A DNA stretch of 64,000 nt, taken from contig NZ_JBDFLX010000005.1 of the NCBI RefSeq assembly GCF_047237965.1, positions 186,001 through 250,000 of the forward strand, read 5' to 3'. Positions 8,227 to 16,897 of the stretch are shown one piece after another; within the stretch, counting starts at the first letter, position 1; each line of letters starts with the position of its first letter. The notes beneath the pieces are model-generated. The model searched no databases and was not told the DNA's origin. It saw only the letters and a list, made by a program, of their open reading frames with translations. The position numbers and the translations under genes were made by a program. Source of the stretch: Noviherbaspirillum_A sp047237965 (GTDB lineage: Bacteria > Pseudomonadota > Gammaproteobacteria > Burkholderiales > Burkholderiaceae_D).

Positions 8227-10161
8227 TCAGGGAAAGCCATAGCGCACGCCGACGAATATCGTGCGGCCCTCGGTGGCATAGTTTTTCGCCAGTTCATAGT
8301 CCTTGTCAAAGAGATTGCCGATGCGGCCGAACACGGACCAGTCCCGGTTCAGCGCCAGGCTGGCATGCAGGTTCACCAGGCCATAGCCCGGCAGCCGCGT
8401 GGCGCCGCCCGCATATTCGAAACGCTCGGACGACAACACCGCCTCGACGCCGGCGCGCCATGCGCCCTGCACATAGTCGGCGGCGAGCGCCGCATGGCGC
8501 CGCGCCCGGCGCTGCAGCAGCCTGTCGTTGCTTTCGTCATGCGGGTCCTGCAGGTCCAGCGATGCCCTCAGCTGCAGCCTGCCCAGCCGGGTGCCGGCGC
8601 CCACCGTCAGGCCGCGCAGCAGGGCCTGGTTGACGTTGTAGGCGCAGCCGTTGGCATACACCGCGGGCCGGATCGGGCAGGGGTTGGCATTGACCAGCAG
8701 GTTGCTGATCGGGCTGCGGTACAGGGCGGCGCTGAACTGGCTCATGCCGTCATCGTAATACAGGCCCAGCTCCGCATTCCTGCCGGTCTCGGGCCGGTTG
8801 TCCGGTATGCCGTAAGGCCGGCCGCCGCTGACGGCATACAGCTCGTTGAAGGTGGGCTGCCGGAAGCTCGACGCCAGGCTGGCGTTGGCCCGCCAGGCCG
8901 GCGCGAAACGGTAGCCGTAGGCAATGCTGCCGGTAGTCTTCGAGCCGAACTGCGAGCTGTCGTCATTGCGCACGCTGGCGCTGGCCAGGTGCATGCCGCG
9001 CCGCAGCTGGTAGGACAGCGCCGCCGAGTCGGTGGTGCGCTTGCGCTCCAGTGCGGCGCTGGTGGCGTCGACGCTTTCCTCGCGCCGTTCCAGCAGCGCC
9101 TGCAGCAGGTCGGGACCGAAGGCGATGTCGTTCTGCCAGCTGATGCTGTTCTGCGTGGTGTCGAAGCGGTCGGTGGCGATGCGGTAGGCGCTGCCCGTGC
9201 CGGTGCCGGCAATGGAGCGTAGCTCGTCGCGCGACTGCGAGACCTGCAGCTGGCTGGTCCAGTCGGGCGTGAAGCGGTTGCGGCTGGTGAGCGCGTAGGC
9301 GCCGAGCCGGCTCAGGTTGCGGTCGTCGTAATAGCGGCGCGTGCCGCGGGCCGCCGCCACCGAACTGTCGAACTGGGCGTCGAGCCGGCTCTGCAGCAGG
9401 ATCATGCCAAGCTGGTGGCCCGGCGCAAGGTCGTAGGACAGGCTGGCGTTGGCGCTTTCGCGTTCATAGCCATCCTTGTCCGGGTCCTGGCTGGCCAGGC
9501 CCGGCTTCTTCACCGAAAAGCCGTCCGCGCTCTGCCGCGCCACGCCGAAGGCATAGCGGAAGTTGTGTTCGCCGCCGGTCGAGCCGGCCAGGCTGGCGTC
9601 GACGCTGCGGCTGCCGTAGGTGCCGGCGCCGGCTGACGCGGCCAGCCGCGGCGCTCCCTCGCCCTTCCGGGTGAAAATCTGCAGCACGCCGCCGACCGCG
9701 TTGGCGCCATACAGCGTGGCCAGCGGGCCATAGACGATCTCGATGCGGTCGATCTGCGACAGCGGAATGGTTTGCCAGCTCGGCTCGCCGCTGGTGGACG
9801 AGCCGATGCGGATGCCGTCGATCAGCACCACGCTCTGCTTGCCTTCGGCGCCGCGCAGATACACCGTGGCGCTGCTGCCCGGCCCGCCGTTCTGCACGAT
9901 TTCCAAGCCGCGCTGCGCTTGCAGCAGGGTCGTGATCGAGTTCGCGCCGGACTGCGCGATCTGCGCGGCGCTGATGACGGTGGCATCGGCCAGCAGGTCG
10001 GCACGGCCCTGCGGCGTGCGGGTCGATGTGACGACGATGTCGTCCATGCGTTGTTGCGGCGCCTGGGCCGAGACAGCCGACGGCAGGCCGGCGGCGAAGG
10101 AGAATGCGAAGGCGAACGGCATGAAGCCGGCAGGGGCCGGTCTTGTCTGGATAACGGACAT
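8227..10161 (-). CDS. btuB: TonB-dependent outer-membrane cobalamin receptor BtuB
   Basis: The 644-residue protein has a leader ending near SAVSAQA (about residue 33), a TonB-box-like DDIVVTSTRTPQGRADL and a plug domain with QRGLEIVQNGGPG and SVVLIDGIRIG. A beta-barrel follows and ends in the outer-membrane signature VGVRYGFP with a terminal aromatic-containing strand. VFGRIGNLFDKDYE is the usual TonB_dep_Rec C-terminal motif. It lies directly downstream of an AdoCbl riboswitch and heads the B12 import operon, so cobalamin is the likely ligand. There is no strong Shine-Dalgarno sequence just before ATG 10161, consistent with control of initiation by the leader RNA. A later Met at residue 14 is an alternative start. 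Confidence 0.92.
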   Translation of the reverse strand: MSVIQTRPAPAGFMPFAFAFSFAAGLPSAVSAQAPQQRMDDIVVTSTRTPQGRADLLADATVISAAQIAQSGANSITTLLQAQRGLEIVQNGGPGSSATVYLRGAEGKQSVVLIDGIRIGSSTSGEPSWQTIPLSQIDRIEIVYGPLATLYGANAVGGVLQIFTRKGEGAPRLAASAGAGTYGSRSVDASLAGSTGGEHNFRYAFGVARQSADGFSVKKPGLASQDPDKDGYERESANASLSYDLAPGHQLGMILLQSRLDAQFDSSVAAARGTRRYYDDRNLSRLGAYALTSRNRFTPDWTSQLQVSQSRDELRSIAGTGTGSAYRIATDRFDTTQNSISWQNDIAFGPDLLQALLERREESVDATSAALERKRTTDSAALSYQLRRGMHLASASVRNDDSSQFGSKTTGSIAYGYRFAPAWRANASLASSFRQPTFNELYAVSGGRPYGIPDNRPETGRNAELGLYYDDGMSQFSAALYRSPISNLLVNANPCPIRPAVYANGCAYNVNQALLRGLTVGAGTRLGRLQLRASLDLQDPHDESNDRLLQRRARRHAALAADYVQGAWRAGVEAVLSSERFEYAGGATRLPGYGLVNLHASLALNRDWSVFGRIGNLFDKDYELAKNYATEGRTIFVGVRYGFP

Positions 10162-10234
10162 GAAATGATCAATGGCGAATTCTCCGGCCTGCCTCCCCGC
10201 AAGCCGGATTACCAGGAAGGCTGGAGCCTGTCAT

Positions 10235-10440
10235 GGCTCTTGCCTTCCACCTGTCCTGGCCGGTATCCGGGCTGACAAGGCGGACCGTCCTGCCTTCCCA
10301 TGCTTGTCGCACAGTGGCTTTCAGGACGGCCGTCGCATGCAGACTGCAGCATGCGACGCTTGCTTACCGTTGCGGGGGCAGCACACGTTATGTCGATCCG
10401 TCGACGCCAGTCGCGGACCGCGTGTTTCCCGTTTAACTGC
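10235..10440 (-). promoter_or_regulatory. Adenosylcobalamin (B12) riboswitch
   Basis: Read on the minus strand, the leader contains the B12-box core CTGCCCCCGCAACGGTAAG (around 10363-10387). It is preceded by GGGAAACACGCGGTC (about 10416-10430), and followed by GCCACTGTG, GGGAAGGC and the 3' element GTCAGCCCGGATACCGGCC (about 10258-10277). The order and spacing match the cobalamin riboswitch class. It sits 75 nt upstream of btuB, so bound AdoCbl should switch off the uptake/synthesis operon. A possible expression-platform stem (CCGGC paired with GCCGG) lies between 10180 and 10205. Confidence 0.92.
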
Positions 10441-10477
10441 GGACAAGGACATGTCCGCGGGCACCAGAACGGCCGCT

Positions 10478-10507
10478 ATTGTAATCGGGTACTTAACAAT
10501 TGACCAA
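10478..10507 (-). promoter_or_regulatory. Probable sigma70 promoter for the riboswitch-btuB operon
   Basis: On the minus strand a TTGGTC box (10502-10507) is separated by 18 nt from a TACAAT box (10478-10483). The predicted start would lie near 10470, about 40 nt before the first riboswitch element. It lies between cobC and the riboswitch, so btuB and its followers can be transcribed independently of cobT-cobS-cobC. Confidence 0.5.
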
Positions 10508-10540
10508 GCAGATTAACCAGGCGCGGTTTCGAAAAGGTAA

Positions 10541-11101
10541 TCAGGGTCCGCTTGCGCAATCCGCAATCACCAGTTCGCCATAGGCGATCCGGTGCGGCGC
10601 GCGGGCTGCCGCAGCGGCAATGTCGGCGATGTCGTGATGCGCCAGCGCCGCCAGCAGCAGCCGGATCACGCCGGCATGGCAGACCAGCACCGCATCCCGG
10701 CCATCGCTTTTCAGGCCGTCATGAAAGGCTTTTACGCGCTCGGCCACGTCCAGCACCCGCTCGCCGCCGCCGGGCCGATAGGCCGCCGCGTCGGCGGCCC
10801 AGGCATCCACCTCGCTGCGCGGGATGCTGTCCCAGGCCTGCATTTCCCAGGCGCCGAAGTCCATCTCCAGCAGCCTGGCGTCGTAGCGCACCGTTGCGCC
10901 CAATGCGCTGGCCAGGGGTTCGGCCAGCGCCGCGCAGCGTGCTGCCGGGCTGGACCACAACGCCGCCTCGCGCGGCAGCCGCGGCGCCAGCGCGCTGGCT
11001 GCCTCCAGCGCACGTTCGACGGGCACCGCCAGCTCGCTGCGGCCATAGCAGATGCCGGCGGCGACCTCGGGCTGCGGATGGCGGATCAGGTAGAGCCGCA
11101 T
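10541..11101 (-). CDS. cobC: Alpha-ribazole phosphatase-like histidine phosphatase CobC
   Basis: The 186-residue protein is a branch-1 histidine phosphatase. The phosphohistidine motif is LYLIRHPQP (Pro where most members have Gly), followed by ICYGRSELAV, LWSSPAARCAALAEPLA, LLEMDFGAWEMQAWDSIPR and the second histidine in LVCHAGVIRLLL. CobC removes the 5'-phosphate from alpha-ribazole phosphate or adenosylcobalamin phosphate in the last steps of nucleotide-loop assembly. It follows cobS by 4 nt. Family and neighbourhood both support the cobalamin role; the RHP variant is unusual but the catalytic Arg-His pair is kept. Confidence 0.88.
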   Translation of the reverse strand: MRLYLIRHPQPEVAAGICYGRSELAVPVERALEAASALAPRLPREAALWSSPAARCAALAEPLASALGATVRYDARLLEMDFGAWEMQAWDSIPRSEVDAWAADAAAYRPGGGERVLDVAERVKAFHDGLKSDGRDAVLVCHAGVIRLLLAALAHHDIADIAAAAARAPHRIAYGELVIADCASGP

Positions 11102-11105
11102 CGCC

Positions 11106-11906
11106 TCAGCGCCCGGCCACTGCCAGCAGGCCCAGGTAGAACAGGACCTCGGCCACCTGCTGCACCGCGCCCAGGCAGTCGCCGGTATAGCCGCCCAGCC
11201 GGCGCAGGAACAGGCGCGCCATCCATGCGGTGCCGCCCAGCGCGAGCAGGCAGCCCGGCAGCGCGCCATGCCAGGCCAGCAGGCCGGTCGCGCACAGCGC
11301 CAGCAGCGGCGCAATGCCGGTGCAGACCGCAATCGCGAATTCGCCATTGCTCATGCGGGTGGCCAGCGGCTTGGCCTTGCCTTCATGCCGGGCATAGGCC
11401 ATCAGCCGGATCAGCGAACCCGACATCAGGCGCGACAGCGGATGCGCCGCCAGCAGGCCGGCCGCGGCAGTCCATGCCGGCAGGCTGGCCAGCGTCGCGA
11501 TCTTCAGCGCCAGCATCAGCATGATGCCGATCGCGCCGAAGGCGCCGACGCGCGAGTCCTTCATGATTTCCAGCGTGCGCTCGGCGGTGTAGCCGCCGCC
11601 CATGCCGTCGCAGACATCGGCGAAGCCATCCTCGTGAAAGGCGCCGGTCAGCAGGATGCCCAGCGAGGTCGACAGCAGCGCGGCCACGGCAGGCGGCCAC
11701 AGCTGCGCCGCAGCGGCATGGACGCTTGCGGTGGCCAGGCCGACGATCAGGCCCACTGCCGGGAAATAGCGCGCCGCATGATGCAGCCATTCCGGATCGA
11801 AACCCACCCGCTGCGGTATCGGTATGCGGGTGAAGAACTGCAGGGCCACGAAGAACAGCCGCAGCTGGTGCTTGACTGCGGGTACCACGCCGGCCGGCCG
11901 GCTCAT
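11106..11906 (-). CDS. cobS: Adenosylcobinamide-GDP ribazoletransferase CobS
   Basis: The 266-residue membrane protein has the CobS features FFVALQFFTRIPIPQRVGF, a first helix AARYFPAVGLIVGL, the acidic GAFHEDGFADVCDGMGGG motif and ERTLEIMKDSRVGAFGAIG, followed by five or six hydrophobic helices. It joins alpha-ribazole (phosphate) to AdoCbi-GDP to form adenosylcobalamin (phosphate) at the inner membrane. ATG 11906 overlaps the cobT stop by 4 nt (ATGA), and cobC follows after 4 nt. Length and motif order are normal. Confidence 0.94.
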   Translation of the reverse strand: MSRPAGVVPAVKHQLRLFFVALQFFTRIPIPQRVGFDPEWLHHAARYFPAVGLIVGLATASVHAAAAQLWPPAVAALLSTSLGILLTGAFHEDGFADVCDGMGGGYTAERTLEIMKDSRVGAFGAIGIMLMLALKIATLASLPAWTAAAGLLAAHPLSRLMSGSLIRLMAYARHEGKAKPLATRMSNGEFAIAVCTGIAPLLALCATGLLAWHGALPGCLLALGGTAWMARLFLRRLGGYTGDCLGAVQQVAEVLFYLGLLAVAGR

Positions 11907-12943
11907 GCGCCGGCCGCCCTGTTGCTGACCGCGGCCGACTCGAAGGTCGCCATCTCGCAGAGGAAGCCGGCGGCCGCCTGCACCAGCGGCAGCGCCAGCG
12001 CCGCGCCGCTGCCTTCGCCCAGCCGCATGCCCAGCTGCAGCAGCGGCCGGCCGCCTAGGTGCCGCAGCAGCTGCGCATGGCCATGCTCGCCCGAGCAGTG
12101 GGCAAACACGCAGTAGTCGAGCACGGCGGGCTGCAGGCGCGCCGCCACCAGCAGGGCGCTGCTGACGATGAAGCCATCGATCAGCAGCACCATGCGCCGC
12201 TCTGCCGCTTTCAGCATTGCGCCGGCCATCATTGCGATCTCCAGGCCGCCGAAGGTGGCAAGCACATCCAGCGGCGCCGTCACGTCCCGGTGCAGCGCCA
12301 CCGCGGCGTCGATCACGGCCGCCTTGCGGCGCACGCCGTCGGCATCCAGGCCGGTGCCGGCGCCAACGCAGTCGGCCAGCGGCAGGCCGGTCAGCTTGTG
12401 CATCAGGGCCGCGGCGGAGGTGGTATTGCCGATGCCCATTTCGCCGAAAGCCAGCAGGTTGCCTGGCAGCGCATCGGCCAGCGCCTGGCCATGCGCCAGC
12501 GCCGTGTCGCGTTGGTCCGCGCTCATCGCCGGCTCGCGCGCGAAGTTGCGGGTGCCGGGCGCGACCTTGCGGTCGGTCAGGCCGGCGAGCGCGCCGAAGT
12601 GGTGGTTCACCCCGGCATCGACCACCTGCAGTGCGCAGCCGGTCTGGCGCGCGAACACATTGATGGCCGCGCCGCCGGCGAGGAAGTTGGCCACCATTTG
12701 CGCCGTCACGCTCTGCGGATAGGGCGAGACGTTTTCCGCGACGATGCCATGGTCGGCGGCAAACACCAGCATCGCCGGCTTCTCGATGCGCGGCCGCACG
12801 GTGCGCTGGATCAGGCCCAGCTGCAGCGCCAGGTCTTCCAGCATGCCGAGGCTGCCGGGCGGCTTGGTCTTGGCGTTCATGGCGGCGGCAAGCCGGCTGG
12901 CCAGATCGGCGTCGGCAATGGCATTTACTGTCGGGATGGGCAT
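11903..12943 (-). CDS. cobT: Nicotinate-nucleotide-dimethylbenzimidazole phosphoribosyltransferase CobT
   Basis: The 346-residue cytoplasmic enzyme has the CobT signatures KTKPPGSLGMLEDLALQLG, MLVFAADHGIVAENVSPYPQ, VTAQMVANFLAGGAAINVFA, LQVVDAGVNHHF, LLAFGEMGIGNTTSAAAL and a late GMRLGEGSGAALALPLV carrying the catalytic glutamate. It makes alpha-ribazole phosphate from DMB and nicotinate mononucleotide. It is the first gene of the cobT-cobS-cobC unit and has its own promoter with a very short leader. No riboswitch elements are visible upstream of it. Confidence 0.96.
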   Translation of the reverse strand: MPIPTVNAIADADLASRLAAAMNAKTKPPGSLGMLEDLALQLGLIQRTVRPRIEKPAMLVFAADHGIVAENVSPYPQSVTAQMVANFLAGGAAINVFARQTGCALQVVDAGVNHHFGALAGLTDRKVAPGTRNFAREPAMSADQRDTALAHGQALADALPGNLLAFGEMGIGNTTSAAALMHKLTGLPLADCVGAGTGLDADGVRRKAAVIDAAVALHRDVTAPLDVLATFGGLEIAMMAGAMLKAAERRMVLLIDGFIVSSALLVAARLQPAVLDYCVFAHCSGEHGHAQLLRHLGGRPLLQLGMRLGEGSGAALALPLVQAAAGFLCEMATFESAAVSNRAAGA

Positions 12944-12970
12944 GAAGGAAGGGGGAGCAAGAAAGCGTGG

Positions 12971-12999
12971 AGTGTAGAAGCGCCGGAGGACAGCGTCAA
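12971..12999 (-). promoter_or_regulatory. Sigma70-like promoter of cobT
   Basis: On the minus strand TTGACG (12994-12999) and TACACT (12971-12976) are separated by exactly 17 nt, close to consensus. The start site would be near 12964, about 20 nt before the cobT ATG. The rest of the 12944-13226 gap shows no gene, riboswitch core or other clear element. Confidence 0.7.
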
Positions 13000-13238
13000 A
13001 TCAGGTGCGCGGGCGATGGCAGGAGGAAGGGCAAGTCGCTGCGCTGATAGTGCCGAAAGCCTTCCCGTGATCGGCCGCCAGCCGCCTGGCTGCGCGGCGT
13101 CAATGCACGAGTCGACAGGCGCTGCGGCAACGCGTTCCTGCCCTTGGCGCCAACACGCACCTGGCAGGACTGCCATCAAGCCCCCCGGCCCCGCCGTGCC
13201 CATAGAATGAGCCTCCAACCATAGCCGTGGAGATCCCG

Positions 13239-14099
13239 ATGCCGCACGCCACCCGCATCCTGCGCCTGCCCGGCGACGGGCTGGACCTGCATGTCGAAGT
13301 CACCGGCGAGGGCAGCCCGGTGATCCTGCTGCACGGCTTTCCGGAAAGCGGTCACTCATGGCGCCACCAGGTCGGGCCGCTGGCCGAGGCCGGCTATGCC
13401 GCCTGGGTGCCCAACCTGCGCGGCTATCCGCCATCGGCCGTGTCCGTCCGGCAGGAGGACTACCACCTGCGCCGGCTGGCCGCGGACGTAGCCGCCATCG
13501 TGCGGGCCAGCGGCCATGCGCGCGCCCATGTGGTCGGCCACGACTGGGGCGGCATCATTGCCTGGACTTTCGCCGGTTTGTATCCGGCGCTGCTGGACAA
13601 ACTGGTGATCATGAATGCGCCGCACATGGCGATCTATTCCGGCAAGGTGTGGCGCAGCAGCCAGCTGCCGCGCAGCCTGTATGCGGTGTTCTTCCAGCTG
13701 CCGCTGTTGCCGGAAGCGGCAATCTCGGCCATGAACTACCGCATGATGCGCGAGATGTTTGCCCGCCTGCCGCTGCAGAAGACCGCCTTCGGCCCCGACG
13801 ATATCCAGCGCTACGTGGACTGTCTGTCGCAGGCCGGCGCCCTGAAGGCCGCGCTCGACTACTACCGGGAGAACATGCGCAGCGACGGCATGGCGCTGGC
13901 GGCCTCGGTGCATACCGAAGCCAGCACGCTGGTGATCTGGGGCGACCACGATCCTGCCCTTGGGGTGTTCCTGCTCGAAGGCCTGCCGCGCTACGCGCCG
14001 AATGCGCGCATCCAGCGCATCGGCAAGGCCAGCCACTGGGTGCAGAACGAAGCGCCGGCCGAGGTCAACCAGGCGCTGCTGCGGTTTCTGAAGGAATGA
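13239..14099 (+). CDS. Alpha/beta hydrolase, epoxide-hydrolase-like
   Basis: The 286-residue protein is an alpha/beta hydrolase of the epoxide hydrolase/haloalkane dehalogenase branch. It has the oxyanion motif VILLHGFPESGHSWRHQ, the nucleophile elbow VVGHDWGGIIAW with Asp as nucleophile, a cap region with several tyrosines (NYRMMREMF), a late acid near VIWGDHDPALG and a catalytic histidine in GKASHWVQNEAP. The Asp nucleophile in HDWGG points to an epoxide hydrolase or dehalogenase rather than a serine esterase. ATG 13239 has GGAG 6 nt upstream; an in-frame GTG 12 nt earlier is less likely. It stands alone and ends at a hairpin shared with the convergent receptor gene. Confidence 0.85.
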   Translation: MPHATRILRLPGDGLDLHVEVTGEGSPVILLHGFPESGHSWRHQVGPLAEAGYAAWVPNLRGYPPSAVSVRQEDYHLRRLAADVAAIVRASGHARAHVVGHDWGGIIAWTFAGLYPALLDKLVIMNAPHMAIYSGKVWRSSQLPRSLYAVFFQLPLLPEAAISAMNYRMMREMFARLPLQKTAFGPDDIQRYVDCLSQAGALKAALDYYRENMRSDGMALAASVHTEASTLVIWGDHDPALGVFLLEGLPRYAPNARIQRIGKASHWVQNEAPAEVNQALLRFLKE

Positions 14100-14106
14100 G
14101 GATGCC

Positions 14107-14122
14107 CCGGCCGCATGGCCGG
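14107..14122. terminator. Hairpin between convergent genes
   Basis: CCGGCC (14107-14112) and GGCCGG (14117-14122) pair around a GCAT loop in the 38-nt gap between the hydrolase and the convergent Bug receptor gene. No long T-run follows, so its strength as a terminator is uncertain. Confidence 0.45.
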
Positions 14123-14137
14123 AGGCGTGGCATGGGT

Positions 14138-15121
14138 TCAGTCGAGCTTGATCTGGGCGTCGGAAATGACCTTGCCCCATTGCGCGATCTCGGCCTTGAA
14201 CCAGGCGCCGAACTCGTCCGGCGTGTTGGTCTGCGGCTCGGCGCCCTGCCCGGCCATCTTCTCGCGCACGTCCGGCATCTTCACGATGCGCGCCATCTCG
14301 GCATTGAGCTTGTTGATGATGGGCTTGGGCGTGCCGGCCGGCGCCATCACGCCCTGCCAGCTGCCGGACACGAAGCCCGGCACGGTCTCGCCAATGGTCG
14401 GCACGTTGGGCAGCTGCGGAAGCCTCTTGGCGCTGGACACCGCCAGGAGGCGCAGCTTGCCGTCCTTCACATGCGGATAGGTGGCCACCATGCCGTTCAT
14501 GGTGACGTCGATCTGGCCGCCGACCAGGTCGGTGATGGCCTGGGCGCCGCCCTTGTACGGAATGTAGCCCCATTCGGCGCCGGTCTTCTGCGCAAACAAC
14601 ACGCCGGCCAGGTGGGCCGCGCTGCCGGTGCCGGCGGCTGCGGCAAAATTGACCTTGCCCTTCTGCGCCTTGGAATAGCTGACCAGTTCCTTCACGGACT
14701 GCACTGGCATGCCGGGATAGGTCACGAGCAGATGCGGCGAATAGGCCAGCAGCGTCACAGGCGCCAGGTTGGCGGTGGGACTGAACGGCAGCTTGGGATA
14801 GAGCGTAGGGCTGATCGCCAGGTTGCCCACGTCCATCAGCAGCAGGGTGTAGCCATCGGGTTCGGACTTGGCGACCAAGTCAGCGCCGATGTTGCCGTTG
14901 GCGCCGGCGCGGTTTTCCACCACCACCGGCTGGCCCCAGGCGTCGGTCAGCTTCTGGCCCACCATGCGCGCCAGCACATCGGAAGTGCCGCCGGCCGGGA
15001 ACGGCACCACGATGCGGATTGGCTTTTTCGGATAGCCGGCGGCGGCGTCCTGCGCGGTGGCGGCCGTGGTGGCCAGAAAGCCGGCACAGGCGGCGGCCAG
15101 CAACGCTACGGTTTTCATCAT
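14138..15121 (-). CDS. Tripartite tricarboxylate transporter (Bug/TctC) substrate-binding protein
   Basis: The 327-residue periplasmic receptor has a leader (KTVALLAAACAGFLATTAATAQ) and the canonical Bug motifs YPKKPIRIVVPFPAGGTSDVLAR, GQPVVVENRAGANGNIGAD, SEPDGYTLLL, GSAAHLAGVLF and the YKGGAQAITDLVGGQID segment. Bug proteins bind carboxylates, amides and related anions for TctAB-type importers, or act with no identifiable membrane partner; no tctAB genes are present here. Start 15121 (MMKTV) has GGAG 6 nt upstream. It is divergent from a LysR gene that probably controls it. The ligand cannot be read from the sequence. Confidence 0.9.
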   Translation of the reverse strand: MMKTVALLAAACAGFLATTAATAQDAAAGYPKKPIRIVVPFPAGGTSDVLARMVGQKLTDAWGQPVVVENRAGANGNIGADLVAKSEPDGYTLLLMDVGNLAISPTLYPKLPFSPTANLAPVTLLAYSPHLLVTYPGMPVQSVKELVSYSKAQKGKVNFAAAAGTGSAAHLAGVLFAQKTGAEWGYIPYKGGAQAITDLVGGQIDVTMNGMVATYPHVKDGKLRLLAVSSAKRLPQLPNVPTIGETVPGFVSGSWQGVMAPAGTPKPIINKLNAEMARIVKMPDVREKMAGQGAEPQTNTPDEFGAWFKAEIAQWGKVISDAQIKLD

Positions 15122-15282
15122 CTTCGTCTCCAGTGGTTTGCTGCGGGTCTGCATCCGAATGGCTTGATGCAAAACGGTCATTTTTCCGGGCTGTCTGCGC
15201 AGCGCCTGTGCGGCGATTATAGGCATCGCATCGATATTCGTCTAAGCTAGAAAATGGATCCATCCATGCGGAAATTGAATCG

Positions 15283-16197
15283 ATGATTGAGCTCTTCCAG
15301 ATCAAATGCTTCGCGGCGGTCGCCGAGGAACTGCATTTCGGCCGCGCCGCGGCCCGGCTGTTCATGACCCAGCCGCCGCTGAGCCGGCAGATACAGATGC
15401 TGGAGCAGGCGCTGGGCGTGCAGTTGCTGGAGCGCTCCAGTCGCAGCGTGCGGCTGACGCCGGCCGGTCAGGCGTTCTACCGCGACGGCACGGCTGTCCT
15501 GGCCATGACCAGCCAGGCGGCCGATACCGCGCGCCGCATTGCCAGCGGCGATGCCGGCCGGGTGGTGCTGGGCTATACCGCGGTCGCCGGCTATGCGCTG
15601 ATACCCGAACTGGTGGCGGCATTGCAGAAGCGCTTCCCGGCAGTCGACATCGTGCTGCGGGAAATGGTGTCATCCGACCAGCAGCAGGCGCTGTCCTCGC
15701 ACGGCATCGACCTCGCCTTCCTGCGGCCGCTGGTTTCCGGCGAGGCCTTCGGGTATGCGCTGGCGTCGAAGGAACCGCTGCTGCTGGCGCTTCCGGCCAG
15801 CCATGCGCTCGCCGCCAGGCCGCGCCCGGCGCTGAAGGACCTGGCGGGACAGGACTTCATCATGTACGACCCGGTTGAAGGCAGCTACTTCCACCAGAAG
15901 ATCGCGAGCCTGTTCGCCGCTTCCGGCATCGCGCCGCGCTACGTGCAGCAGATCGCGCAGACCCACACCATCCTGGGCCTGGTGCGCGCCGGCATCGGCA
16001 TGGCCATCGTGCCGGCATCGGCCCAGTCGCTGCGCCTGGAAAACATCGTCTACCGGCCGCTGTGGCGCAAGGATGCGGTGGCCGAACTCTACATGGCCTG
16101 GCCGTTGGCGCATCGGAATCCGGCGCTGGATGCGGTCAGGGACTTCGCGCTTGACTGCCTGGCCGGCCAGGGTGGCATCGATGCGCCCACACGCTGA
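15283..16197 (+). CDS. LysR-family transcriptional regulator
   Basis: The 304-residue protein has an N-terminal winged HTH (residues 1-60: IELFQIKCFAAVAEELHFGRAA, LFMTQPPLSRQIQMLEQALG, LLERSSRSVRLTPAGQAF). A type-2 periplasmic-binding-like effector domain follows (residues ~90-290, with GYTAVAGYALIPELV and GIGMAIVPAS). It is encoded divergently from the Bug receptor gene with a 161-nt shared promoter region. LysR/Bug pairs of this kind are common in Burkholderiales and usually control uptake or degradation of the receptor's ligand. The perfect palindrome ATGGATCCAT at 15254-15263 lies in that spacer and could be part of an operator, though this is only a suggestion. Confidence 0.93.
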   Translation: MIELFQIKCFAAVAEELHFGRAAARLFMTQPPLSRQIQMLEQALGVQLLERSSRSVRLTPAGQAFYRDGTAVLAMTSQAADTARRIASGDAGRVVLGYTAVAGYALIPELVAALQKRFPAVDIVLREMVSSDQQQALSSHGIDLAFLRPLVSGEAFGYALASKEPLLLALPASHALAARPRPALKDLAGQDFIMYDPVEGSYFHQKIASLFAASGIAPRYVQQIAQTHTILGLVRAGIGMAIVPASAQSLRLENIVYRPLWRKDAVAELYMAWPLAHRNPALDAVRDFALDCLAGQGGIDAPTR

Positions 16198-16205
16198 AGC
16201 ATTGA

Positions 16206-16227
16206 CGGCCGGCAAGGGTTCCGGCCG
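16206..16227 (+). terminator. Hairpin downstream of the LysR gene
   Basis: CGGCCGG (16206-16212) pairs with CCGGCCG (16221-16227) around an 8-nt loop, 9 nt after the LysR stop. There is no strong T-run, so it may be a weak or Rho-assisted end. Confidence 0.45.
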
Positions 16228-16355
16228 CACCTGCGTCTTCCCGTGATTTCACGCATGCCTTGCGTGCGCGCAGCCCGAACCATAGGCAGGTGAAGGGACT
16301 CGAATTTTCAATAAATGGCGCCATATGCCATCCCGTCTTCCCGATAAAGCACACC

Positions 16356-16844
16356 ATGCAAAAACTGACCGCAAAACTGTTGTTGACCCTTGTCGCATGC
16401 GCCCTGGTCGTGCCTGAGTCGTATGCGAAGCGCCTGGGCGGCGGCCGCTCGGTGGGCCGCCAGTCCCAGGTGGCCCGGCAGCGTGCGGCGCCGCCACCGC
16501 CGTTAGTCAGGCCGCGACCGGCGCCGCCGGTCGCGCCTCCCGTTGCGCAGCCGCGCGTGGTACGGCCGCCCTATATCGGCCCTGCGCCGGCACAGGTGCA
16601 GCGCCGTTCGGGCAGTTCGCTCGGCGGCATGTTCAGCGGCGCATTGCTGGGCCTGGGCCTGGGCTCCGTGCTGGGCTCCAGCCATGCGCAGGCAGCAGCC
16701 GAGCAGGAGGCGGCACGGCAGGAGGCGGAGAGGCAGGAGGCGGAGAGGCAGGATAAGGAAGCGGCTGCCGCGAGCAACCAGGCAGCGAGCCCACCGGCGC
16801 CCGGCGGGGAGCCAACTGCGCCGGGCGCATCGGGTAACTGGTAA
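16356..16844 (+). CDS. Small exported protein with Pro/Arg-rich and Glu/Gln-repeat segments (function unknown)
   Basis: The 162-residue product begins MQKLTAKLLLTLVACALVVP and has a leader ending near ESYAK. A basic, proline-rich stretch follows (residues ~28-85, several PP, RP and AP pairs), then a glycine-rich hydrophobic patch (SGALLGLGLGSVLGSSHA, ~93-112), a short heptapeptide-like repeat of E-A-E-R-Q (~115-133), and a low-complexity Ala/Pro/Gly tail. Proteins of this layout (GGMFSG..GLGLG core) occur widely in Burkholderiales next to cell-envelope genes, but no function is known to me. The start is chosen for the leader; the frame is open 32 codons further upstream. Confidence 0.7.
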   Translation: MQKLTAKLLLTLVACALVVPESYAKRLGGGRSVGRQSQVARQRAAPPPPLVRPRPAPPVAPPVAQPRVVRPPYIGPAPAQVQRRSGSSLGGMFSGALLGLGLGSVLGSSHAQAAAEQEAARQEAERQEAERQDKEAAAASNQAASPPAPGGEPTAPGASGNW

Positions 16845-16897
16845 GCGCGTCGTGCCAGTGGCGGCTGGAATCGGAACGGATCGACAGGAGCAAGAGC

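Noticed and set aside
7177..9222. A 681-residue plus-strand open frame
   Set aside because: Antisense to btuC and btuB with glutamine/arginine-rich low-complexity translation.
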